From Neurospora tetrasperma FGSC 2508 (Eukaryota; Ascomycota; Sordariomycetes; Sordariales; Sordariaceae): 64,000 nt of DNA. The stretch spans positions 1,173,292 through 1,237,291 of the forward strand of contig NW_009799101.1 in NCBI RefSeq assembly GCF_000213175.1, written 5' to 3'. The stretch's first letter is position 1. Every line of letters begins with the position of its first letter. This document shows, piece by piece, positions 49,871-61,240 of the stretch. The notes beneath the pieces are model-generated. The model saw nothing but the letters and a program-made list of their open reading frames with translations. It was not told the origin of the DNA and made no database searches. The position numbers were made by a program, and so were the translations under genes.

Positions 49871-50459
49871 ATATATTAAAATATTATGTATATTAGTAGG
49901 ATATATATATAAATATAGTATAAAATAATTCTATTTTACCTAATTAAACTAATTTATAACTCTATAAACCTTTTTGTAAATAATCCAATATAATTTTTAA
50001 AAGGGATATATAATTCTAAATTATAAATTCCTTTTCTTTATCTTCTATCCCTAATATCTTAAATTATATTCTTTCTATAATATTAAGACTAGAGAATTAT
50101 AAATTACCCTATTAGTAGATTTATTTAGGCTTAAATTATTTTAATTATTACTCTCTTTTCTTTATTAGGAAAAATATCTACTTAGATTGTAAAATAACCT
50201 TTACGCGGGTAGAATTATTCGAAGATAATTCTTTTTACACAATAATATTAACTACGGATTCTAATATTTCTTCCTCTTATTTATAAATTATATTTATTAT
50301 ATAATTAGTCTAACCCTCCTTATAATATTCTACTTTATACTAAATTCTATTTACCTATTCTTATAGTATACTCCCCATATTGGGCACTTCCGGTTTATAA
50401 GGCCTACCCCCTCCTCTCTCCCGGTTTTTACTTTCTATTATTAAAGTAATTGTAGAGAT

Positions 50460-51700
50460 AAGAGAGTATAATATTAATATAATAAGAAGAAGAAATATAA
50501 TCGAATCTATCGATATAAAATAATATATTATTTATTATATTAAAGTGAATAATAGTACTATTATAATTAAGGAGCCTATTATTATTAAATGTATTTAGTT
50601 TATAATTAAAAAAGAGTTCTCAAAATACAATTATACCGATACTCTATAAAATTTTATCCGCTACTTTATTAAGAAATACAAATTTAATAAATTTAACGAT
50701 ACTAAGAAGATTTGGGAAGAGATTAATAATTTTAAAATTATAAATATAACGGATTTTATCAATTAAAATAAATATTATAATTCGTATTAATTTCTTTAAC
50801 CCTAATAGAAGGTTATTACTTTATAATATTATATAAAAGATTCTAAAGAACTTTAATAAGAAGTATATTAAGAGTAATTATAGTAAATTATATTTTATTT
50901 ATTTAATTTGAATAAAATTTAATAAAATAACTTCCAACGACGGTATTTAAAATTTAATAATTATATAGTATAAGAAACGTATTTATAATATTTAGTCTTA
51001 ACTAGTTTTAATAAGGAAGTATTCGATAATAGTATTTTCTATTATAAGGTTATCTTTCGAAAATAATTCTTATTCTACTTTAAATAAAGATCCGTTCGTA
51101 TTGGAGAACGAAAACTATATTGCCCACCCGGCCTGGAAACTACGCGAAATAAGCGTTATTAAAATAGAGCCTAGTAAAGAGCCCCCAGTAATTATTGTTT
51201 CTTATAGGGTTATTGCTATTAATATAGTAAATACTAGAGCTTTACAACCGAATCTTATTATTTATAAGATAGGTATTATTAAAGTAGAGTCTATTAAAAA
51301 TCCGTAGCTAATTCTTATTATTCGTAAGATAAGCGTTATTAAAGTAGAACCTACTAAAGTACTACCCTTTATTATAACCGCTCGTATACTAACTAATACT
51401 AATACTAATATGGATAATTTTAAAGAGGAGAACCTATTTACGAAAGAATATAATCCTTTTATCAAGGAGTAGGCTAGAGTATAGGAAGGCGAAGTATTTA
51501 TAGATAAGGATAAGTAAGTATTATCCGAGTATGTGTTTAATATTATAAATAATGTATATATATTGGGAGTAGTACCTTCTGTAGAGAATTAAGCTATATT
51601 GTAGTAGATAAAGTTAAATTATATTATATTTCGTCTTCGCCCGAGTAGGAAGGCGAAGAGGAAAGTAAAGGAGCTTACTATAATTGGAGTATTAATACGG
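50460..51700 (+). pseudogene. RIP-damaged coding relic with internal repeats, possibly retroelement gag-like
   Basis: The stretch retains protein-like runs such as KKIWEEINNF near 50.70 kb, reminiscent of Copia-type gag. A better-preserved, less AT-rich part at 51.1-51.5 kb contains about three diverged copies of a 60-70 bp unit (GCGTTATTAAA-type core at about 51150, 51270 and 51330). The chromovirus is inserted just downstream. Identity is uncertain and it is inactive. Confidence 0.35.
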
Positions 51701-51737
51701 AGTACTAAAAGATCGTAAATACAATATATAGAACTAT

Positions 51738-52205
51738 TATTACAAACTAATAAGCAAAAGGACACGGGCCAACCGGACTGCCGGTACTTAATAGGTACGT
51801 AAAGGCTAGGTAGTATAACTATAGGCAGGGAATAAGGCTTACGGTAGGACCAGGCTTATAAGCCAGGTAAGGCTTATAAAAGTAAGCTAGGCTCATAAAT
51901 GAGCCCGGCTTATAGTAATAAGCCGAACTTATAAATGAGCCTAGCTTATAGGAATAAGCCAATACTATTACTATAAACCTACCTATAGAGGCGGTAGGCC
52001 GCCTATAAGTACAATAGATATAAAAGGACGACTAGAGAATTTAAATTATTAAATAGTTCGATAGTAGTTAATATAACTTAATTATTATTATTAAGACTAG
52101 TATTACGAGTATACTTATTATAAACCCTTTGGTTTTACCGAACGACTCTAATAATTCTTACCTTTAATTATCTTATTTAAGTAAATTAAACTACCGTTCG
52201 TCATA
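51738..52205 (+). repeat. left LTR of the chromovirus
   Basis: This 468-bp repeat matches 58685-59152 along its length. Differences are mostly transitions of the RIP type. It contains a TATAAAAGG promoter-like box near 52018 and a run of palindromic GGCTTAT/ATAAGCC motifs at about 51848-51965. Confidence 0.88.
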
Positions 52206-55200
52206 CATTAACTATTCCCTTTAGCCTATCTCGGATAGTAACTAAAAGTACTTCTTCGCTTTACTATATCTATTATTAAAAATAATAATAATTTTACCTA
52301 CTAGGGTAACCCTACAAACCTCGCCCTTATATACTAATAGCTCGAAATTATATAGGATTATATCCGCTAGTTCGAAGCCTAACTCGAGGCTAGATCCGGT
52401 ACCCCCGAAGCGAAAATAGGAAAGAATACTCCGTTTATTAACCGTCCTAAATTTAAATTAACTATACCTAAGGAGTATAATAAATAGTAATTTACCCTTA
52501 CGGGATTCCTAATTTAAATATAAATCTATTTCTACTTCTATAGAGATCGGTTCGGCTCTAAATTCGACAAAGTAGCCTATACGGGGACTAAACTAATAGA
52601 TAGGGCCTTTACCTAGTACGAACTTATCTTTAAAGATTTCTATAAGAATAGAAATAACGCTTCGGACTTTAATAAAAAGATTTTAAATAGTTATAACGAA
52701 TTTACTAAAGCCCTCACTCAAATCTTTAGAAAAAAGGATAAGACTCGTCGGGCTTAAGAACATTTAATTTAGCTTCGATAAACTAAATTTACTTTAACCT
52801 ATATTATATTCTTTAAGTAGGATATTCTTTATAATAATATTGATAATAATAGGCTAATACAATTATTCTATAATAGCCTTAAAGAAAGAATTAAGGACGA
52901 GCTTTATAAGGAAGACCGTCCCGAAACTATTAATATATATATTAATATAACTATCCACATCGACGATCGGCTATTCTAATAGGAGTAGGAAAAGAAAGGA
53001 AGAGCAATTCCCTTCATTCCTTCTAAAATTTACTATACTAATACTAAAAAGAAAAGGATTTAAGAAACCTACTTTTTTAGAACTACTTATTTAAAACCTA
53101 TAGAAATCGATGCAATTTAAACTAATTAAGGCAAATAAAACCTTTCGAAGGTTAAATATTTTAATTATAATAAAATGGAATATATAAAGAAAGACTACTG
53201 TACGCCTAAGTAATTAAACTAAAGAAAAACGGAAACCGCTATAATAGAAAGGGTTAAGGTAATTGAAATTACTAGTGCCGAATATAATTAAAATAATTTA
53301 GAAAACGCTATAAATAGAGTTATAGACTTCGATTAGGAAGCCTAGTAGGAGGCCGATAATAAATATAGATAGGAAGGACCTAATAAGGAAAATCCTAAGG
53401 AGGAGGTATAAAATAATAATATATTTTAAATATAGATATATTAAACCCTAATATAGGAAGAAATTAATAACCTCCCTAGTACCGACCGAACTCTCTTTAT
53501 AGCCGTATATATAATAAATACTATTCTACCGCTAATTTCGCCCTTAGCGTTTATACCCGAGGGATCTAATAATTGTAAATTCGTTAATTTATACTAATAT
53601 AACTATTTTAATTAGGCTGTTAGAAAATATTAGATAGAACTATAATAGTTCTACCTAAATAAAAATAGAAAGAACGAAAAATAAAAAGCTTTTTAGAAGA
53701 AGCGAACTATTATTATTAAAGGGAAACCGTAAATTACCTAGGAATAAACCCTAGAACTATTTAAAATATATTAACCGGTTATAAGAAATATTATATAAAT
53801 ATACCCCCTTTATTTCGTTTACTACCGAATACCGTAGTTCTAGTACGTTACTTATAATTACTCCGAATATTATAGGAAGAAGTAAAATAACCGTTTCTAA
53901 CCTATTAGGAAATTAAATTAGTAAGGATAATTTAAACCTATTATATATACTTTTAGCCGAGGAAATTTATAGGCTACCCTTATTATAAATAAATAATTTG
54001 TATTTAGCCTATATCCCCTTATATAAATAAACGAATAATTAATACCTAAGAAATTTATTGTACGCCCCTATAATATTTATATTTACCTAAAATAGGGAAA
54101 AACCAACCCCCAATAGTAATAATACCCAATATTCAACTACCCTATCTATATACAATAGAAAATATAAGCGTATAAAGTAAAAATTGTATATTATATTTAA
54201 TAAATTAATATAACTAAAAGTATTAAGGATAAAAAAACCGCCTATTTAGTATAATTATAGGAATATTATTCGCTAAATGAGCCCGAACCTAAGGAAAAGG
54301 ACGCTTTTAATAATTATTACTAGAAATTAGGAAATAATTTAGAACTTTTAAAGAAGCCCGGCAAAAATTAAATCCCTAAACGAAATAGATTATCCAACAA
54401 TACAACCGCCGGAAAAATAAAATCCGAAACCCTATAATACCTATAGAGGTCGCTACTATAAAAAAAGGGAAAGAGAATTAATAATTTAAAGTTATAACCT
54501 ATTAAAAGAATTACTAAGCTCTTATATTAATAAATTCCAAAATTTAATTAAATCTTATTTTACCCAAATTCGTTACTTAATTAAAAATTCCCTAAAAGAA
54601 AAAGAAGGTTCCTTTTATAGTAAAAGGGCCCTTCGAAATATAGATTATAAAACGGGAAACGTTATTACTCCCTATTATAATAGAAGGTAAAATAGTCGAA
54701 ATTAATTTCAATATTATAAAAATAGGGCTATTTAAGGATATAATTTTAAGGTACCTATAGTATATAATATACAACCCAAATATTAATTAGAAGGAAAGTA
54801 ACTACCTACGTCCTAAAATATACCCAATTACTAATAAAAAACCCGGAGTATAATAGGAAGTAAATTAAGGAGGCAATATTCCTACGGCCCTACTATAAAT
54901 AGTATAAGAAGTTATAATTTATACTATTAATAAAAACGGTAAGGTTATAGAAGAAGGGTTAATAATATTAGTAAAAGTATCAACAATTAACGTATAATAT
55001 AAATTCGACTATTACTAGAATTAATAAACGGAAAAGCCGAAGATAGTAATCCTAGCTAAATATTAGGGATACCCGGCTTTTATTAATAAGTACTTTAAAG
55101 GATTATTACTATAAGGATTATAGAATTATAAGATTAAGCTCAAAGAAGGAGCTAAACTTAAGTTTTTTAAAGTATATTATACTAATAAGAAGTAAAATAT

Positions 55201-58200
55201 AGAATTAAGGAAGTACTTAAACGAAAATTTAAAACGAAAATATATTCGGGAATTTATATTACTAGTAGGGTACTCTATTTTCTTTATACCGAAGAAGAAT
55301 AGAAAATTACACTTTTATATAAATTATAGGCAATTAAATTAAGAGACTATAAAAAATAATTATCCCTTACTACTAATTTTATACATCCGAAGTCAATTAG
55401 GAAGAGTATAATATTTTACGCGCTTTAATTTACTTATTACTTATACCTATATCCGAATTAAGGAAGGAAACGAATAGAAAATAATATTTCGTATACCCTA
55501 TAAATACTACAAATATTTCATTATACCCTTCGGATTAATTAATATACCTATAATATTCTAATTTATTATTAATTACGTAATTCAACCCTACTTCGATAAA
55601 TTCGCTATTTACTATTTAAATAATATTCTTATTTATTCTAAAACTCTCGCAAAATATAAAGAATACGTAAAAAAAGTACTAAATATATTATACGAGTACA
55701 AACTCTCTATTAATATAGAGAAGAATAAATTCTATATAAAGGAGATTATATTTTTTAGATATTTAATTTTAGAAAATAAAGTTAGGATAAAACTAAATAA
55801 GGTAGAAGCTATACGGAATTAACTTATACCTAAAAATACAACCGAAGTCTACGGATTTCTAAAATTTATTAATTTCTACCGGATATTTATATAGGACTAT
55901 AGGAAAATTATTAGGCCGTTATACGAATTTACTAAGAAAGAGGCCGCTTTTATATAAAGAAAAGAAGAAAAAGAAGCCTTTAGGGCTATTTACAATACTA
56001 TTACTATAAACCCTATACTAAAATTTCCTAACCTAAATAAACTCTTCGAAATTAAAATTAATATATTAAACTATACTATCAAAAGATAATTAGAATAACG
56101 CGACGATTAGGGGAAATTATATTTTATAATTTTCTTCTCAAAAAAGTTGGAAGGACCCCATTATAATTACCCTATTTATAATAAAGAACTCTTAGCTATT
56201 ATTAAAGTATTTTGAAAATAAAGGCTATATCTTAATAAAACTATATATAAAATATAAATCTATACCGACTATAATAATCTTTAGTATTTTATAATTATAA
56301 AGGTATTTAATAACCGCTAAACGCAATAGGCCGAATTCTTATTAAAATTTAATTTTAGGATTAACTATAAAAAGGGATCGGAGAATACTCGCGCCAATAT
56401 ACTAAACTAACGAACCAACTATATAAAAAACGCTATAAAAGCCTTTATATTTTTATTTTAAGAATAACCGAATAGATCGTTCGTATACCCTCTATAAAAA
56501 TAAGTAGAATACTATACTATCTATAGAGTTAAAATATAGGACCCTAAATTTTATACTATTATCGTCACCCCCGAAGGACAATAGAGATAGGAGGATAATT
56601 AAAAAAACGGAATCGTCCTTTAGAATAATAAATTATAATACTATAATAAAACCTACATTTAGCCTAAATGATACGGAACGCTTATTATAAGGATATATAT
56701 ATTTAAAATAGGAGGATATATAAATATTACTAAAATTATAGTACAAATATAGTAATACTACGATTTTCTAAGAATAAAAACTAAAGTAACTCGAATATTA
56801 TAGGCCTATAAGTATTATAGCAAAACTAAAGTTATAAAATATAAATTATATAAATTCTTCGAACCCTTAGAAGTTACAAAAAGACTATAAAGTTCGGTAA
56901 TTATAAATTTTATTACTAAATTACTACCGTCTATAAATACTATAATAAGAATTATTTATAATAATATCCTAATAATAGTAGATAGGCTAATTAAATAGAA
57001 CTACTTTTTACCCTATAAAAAAATATAGTTAATAGAATAATTTATAAATATAATCTATCTGAATATTACTTCGGTATATAGTTGGCCGAAAGAATAAATT
57101 ACGAATAGGGATACTAAATTCGCATCCAAATTTTAGTAAGTATTAATAACCAAACTCAATACTAAGAGTAAAATATGAATAGTATATTACCCGCAAATAA
57201 ATAAATAAACGGAAAGGATTAATTAAATTATAGAATAATATTTAAAAAATTATATTAATTTTAAATAAAACAATTAAGTAAAATTATTACCTATAATATA
57301 ATTAATATACAATACCTCCCCTACGGAAACTACTAAAATTTCACTTTTCTTTATAAACTATAAGTATAAACTAAAACTCTTAGAAGGACTAGATACGAAC
57401 GTCCCTAAAGCTTTAATTAAAGCTAAAAAACTATACATACTATATAAAAAGCTTAAAGGAGAACTAGAATTCGTTAAATAAAAAATAAACCAATATTTCA
57501 ATTTAAAAAGGCTCGAGGGACTTCGTTTTAAAGAGGGGGATAAAATCCTTTTATCTACTAAAAATCTTAAAATAAGGAGACTTAATAAAAAACTCGACGA
57601 CCAACGGGTAGGGCTATTCAAAATTAAAAAGAAAATCTCCAATATAGTATATTAATTAGATATTTCTAAGACTATAAAACTAAAATTATACTCATTCTAT
57701 ATCGTATTACTAGAACCAGCACCTAAAAATATACAAATTAATACGCAAACTAATATTAAGGACGAGGAAGAAGAATAGAATATAGAATAAATTTTAGATT
57801 TAAGGATAGAGGAAGAAGAATTAGAATACTTTATTAAATAGAATAGATTTAACCCCGAAAATAATACGTAGGAATCCGTTAGGAATTTAAATTATTTTAA
57901 GAAACTAGAAGAATTCTACTAGAGGAACCCGGATCGATTTAGGCTAGAGGATTATTTAATTAGGAAGTAGGGTAATCTACAATACCTAAGGAAGCCTAAT
58001 TAATTATAAAAGTAGGGGCGTTGGCAGTAAATACCCCTACTAATAAACCTATAGATTATATCGGGGCCTACTCTTTAGCCCGCTCTTTAATTTCTAACGC
58101 TTCCAATTCTACTATATTAAATTCTATTAATTCCCATCCCTTCTACATTAGCCGTTTATACTCCTATTTTAATTCGGTTAAACGAAAGGCCCAATCTTTT

Positions 58201-58667
58201 AAAGATTAGGAAAATACTTCTATTTCCTTTAAAACTTCGGACTCTAATTAAACTACGCGAACCCGTACTTCTAAAATACAGGTTACTACTATTAAATTAA
58301 TATAGAACTATAAATAAAAGTAAAAGAAGGAAGATATATATTCGGCGTTAGTATCTATATTCTTATAAAGATAAGCGCAACGAATATATTCGCTATATTT
58401 TCTAAACGTAGGAAGGCGTTTATATATTAAAGAACAATGGAGGTAAAAACGGTAAGGGTTACTAAGAATTCTAAACTATTTAATACGGGTTAATAAAGAC
58501 TAGCGCTTTAAGGCCGCCTTAGAAGGATACTTTTTAATATAAAATAATAATATAATAACGATAGGACGGAAGAAAAGGAATTTACTCGGAATCGTAAAAC
58601 GGATATATAATAATAAAAGAATAAGCGGTATTAAAGAAGATTAGCTTAACCGTCGAGGATATCGGCT

Positions 58668-58679
58668 AAGGAGGGGGAG
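58668..58679 (+). promoter_or_regulatory. polypurine tract before the right LTR
   Basis: The purine run AAGGAGGGGGAG stands out in AT-rich DNA a few bases before the right LTR. This is the position of the plus-strand primer site in LTR retroelements. Confidence 0.7.
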
Positions 58680-58684
58680 TATTA

Positions 58685-59152
58685 TATTATAAATTAATAA
58701 GTAAAAGGATACGGGCTAACCGGATTACTAGTACCCAATAGGCATATAAAGGCTAGGTAGTATAACTATAAATAGGGAATAAAGCTTACGGTAGGACTAG
58801 GCTTATAAGCCAAGTAAGGCTTATAAAGGTAAATTAAACTTATAAATAAGCCCGGCTTATAGTAATAAACCGAATTTATAAATAAGCCTAACTCATAGGA
58901 ATAAGCCAATACTATCGCTATAAGCCCACCTATAGAGGCAGTAGGCTACCTATAAGTACAATAAATATAAAAGGACGATTGGAGAACTCAGATTGTTAAA
59001 TATTTCGATAGTAGTTAATACAACTTAATTATTATTATTAAAACTAGTATTACAAACATACTTATTGTAAACCCTTTAGCTTTACCGAACGACTCTAATA
59101 ATTCTTACCTTCAGCTATCTCATTTAGGCAGATCAGACTGCCGTTCGTCACA
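58685..59152 (+). repeat. right LTR of the chromovirus
   Basis: This is the 468-bp partner of the left LTR, ending GTTCGTCACA and followed directly by ACTAT. A TATAAAAGG box occurs near 58968, and the palindromic motif run is repeated at about 58797-58915. The 5' border could lie up to 5 bp further left. Confidence 0.88.
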
Positions 59153-59157
59153 ACTAT

Positions 59158-61240
59158 AAAATAAGTAATAGAATTATTTTTTCTTTTTTAAAAAGATTTA
59201 TCTTCTCGAAATAGATTCTTAAAGAGATTTTTTCATATTTAATTTCAAAAATATTATATATATTATTTTCCCTATTTTAAAAAAAATAAATAAAAATAAT
59301 ATTTTATTAACTTTATAATATAGTCTCTTTAATATTTAATAATTTAACTTATATTTAGATTATATAAAAAGATTGTATTTTAATTATATAAGAACTATTT
59401 TTGAAATGAATTATAATTATAGGTTTTTATTATTTATTTTTCTATATATACCTTTTAATAATAAGATAAGTAACTAGAGTACTTTATAAATAATAGTATA
59501 ATAGTATTTAAAAGCGATTTAAAAAATAATAATAAAGGAAGAAGAATTAAAAGCTAATAGTTAATTTAAAGAGTATATTATATAAAGCCTCTTTATTTCA
59601 TTATAAATTTATTTAATTGGGTTAGCAACTTACTAACCGGAGACGTTCTAACTATAGTAGCCTTTTTATATAATTAACTAAATAAATTAATTACATATAA
59701 CTAGCTACCTTGTAACCTTATTTAATTTATAAATATAAATATAAGTATTTAGTATTATATAATCATTTTTAAAACTTATAAAGAAAATAAATATTTTAAA
59801 TAGTATATATAATAAAAAGGTTTAATAAAAAGGATAATGAGTAGGAAATTAAAGAAGCTTTTTTTCATTTTTAAATATTAATTTTTATTTATATCAACTT
59901 TATATATTAGATATTTCTTCAATACCTTTTTTTATAAATATATAATAATATAAAATCTATGTTTATTATTAAGTATAATTAAATATTAAAGTAAAACTAT
60001 TATTATTATATAAAAAAGGAAAAGAGAAATATATATATATATAAAATTCATATAAAATTTATTATTATAGGTTAATTATATAAATTATAATTAAATTACT
60101 ATATTAGATATATAAGAACGTAATTATACTATTAACTAATATTTAATATAATATATAAATATAAAAAATTAAATTTCTTTATAAAATATTTCCTTTTCAT
60201 TACATATTTGAAAATATTTTTTTTAAATTAATTTTAAATATATATAATTTCAAGTTCTATTTATATATCCTGTAGGGTAATATTTTAAAAAAAGTAATAC
60301 AAAAATTTAAATAGTATAACGTATTGTAATTATAAATTAAAAATACAATTCTAGTATAAAACTATTATACTGCTCAGTTTAATTCCATTATATTATTACC
60401 ATTACGAATTCTTATTTTATTTATTACCTTCCGCTTAATCTGTTCTAGAACCCTAGTATTAGCACTACGAGCAATATTAGTATTAAAAGTACTAATTCTT
60501 TACTACTAAGACTACTCTTCGAACGCTATAAAATTATTAATAATATTTACACTATATAGAAGGAGAATTTACTAAAACGTATAGGACAAGTTTTGGCTAC
60601 GTAGGCTGTATAGTAATAGTAGTAAGCGCTACTAAAAGTCTCAGAACTATTATTAATATATTTAGTAAAGGGTCTAATATTATAGAATTCTCTATATTAG
60701 GTATATTAAACTTCACTTAGGCCGTCTATAAAAAGATAGTATACAATACTGATATAATATTTACAATACTTCTAATTAAGTCCCTAAGTATTAATATAAT
60801 TATTCGCCCAATATTATTTAAAGGAGAGGTTACAAATAAGGTTCTAAATATAATATTTATTTGAAATACATTTCAATTGAGTGAGAAATAAATAAATTGC
60901 CTACGAAATACCTTCCTAATATTTAATAGATGGTAGATATTTACGAATTTGTATTTATATAGTACTTTTATAGCGTACTTAGTACGCTCAAACTTATTAT
61001 TGTATTAATTCTATTATAGCTTTATACTACTAAGAAATTGGCCATTTAGAGTAAATTCGCTAAGCGATGAAAATATAGCGGTAATATAATAAGAGGTTGC
61101 AAGGAATAAAGTAGGAATATGTAATAGTAAGGTTATAGTTTGTAGGTAATTTATAAATGTACCTATGTCTAGGTTATACTCACTCGAAAGTGAGTTGTAA
61201 ACGGATTTTAGTTATACTACCTAGGGGTAGTTATAACGAA
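59158..61240. other. AT-rich RIP-type relic DNA, right part of island
   Basis: The AT-rich, TpA-rich composition continues to about 61.24 kb, where it returns abruptly to normal. A few patches are less AT-rich (59.61-59.72 and 60.37-60.9 kb), but no family could be named on either strand. No gene is present. Confidence 0.7.

Larger units (their letters stand above)
46200..51737. other. AT-rich RIP-type relic DNA, left part of island
   Basis: Composition changes abruptly at about 46.2 kb from normal to extremely AT-rich, TpA-rich and CpA/TpG-poor DNA. This is the mark of repeat-induced point mutation in Neurospora. Short peptide-like islands remain: a retroelement-like patch near 46.33-46.8 kb, an integrase-core-like relic at about 48.11-49.87 kb, and a patch near 50.46-51.7 kb that keeps more G+C. 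No intact gene is present. Regions of this kind are normally H3K9-methylated and cytosine-methylated heterochromatin. Confidence 0.8.
51738..59152 (+). mobile_element. Ty3/Gypsy LTR retrotransposon (chromovirus), full-length, RIP-inactivated
   Basis: The element is 7,415 bp, bounded by two 468-bp LTRs and a 5-bp ACTAT duplication (51733-51737 and 59153-59157). In order I see a gag-like region (about 52.3-53.1 kb), a zinc-knuckle-like segment (about 53.16-53.21 kb) and a protease region (about 53.8-54.2 kb). Reverse transcriptase-like sequence follows (about 55.1-55.75 kb), then RNase H-like (about 55.95-56.3 kb) and integrase-like (about 56.4-57.7 kb) sequence. A chromodomain-like tail (about 57.78-57.95 kb) marks a chromovirus. 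A purine tract lies just before the right LTR. The architecture looks whole, but the coding region carries a great many breaks and cannot act. Damage is of C-to-T/G-to-A type, so RIP dominates and LTR divergence cannot date the insertion simply. Confidence 0.85.

Noticed and set aside
58021-58209. 62-codon open frame inside the chromovirus
   Set aside because: Part of the fossil element's 3' internal region rather than a separate gene.
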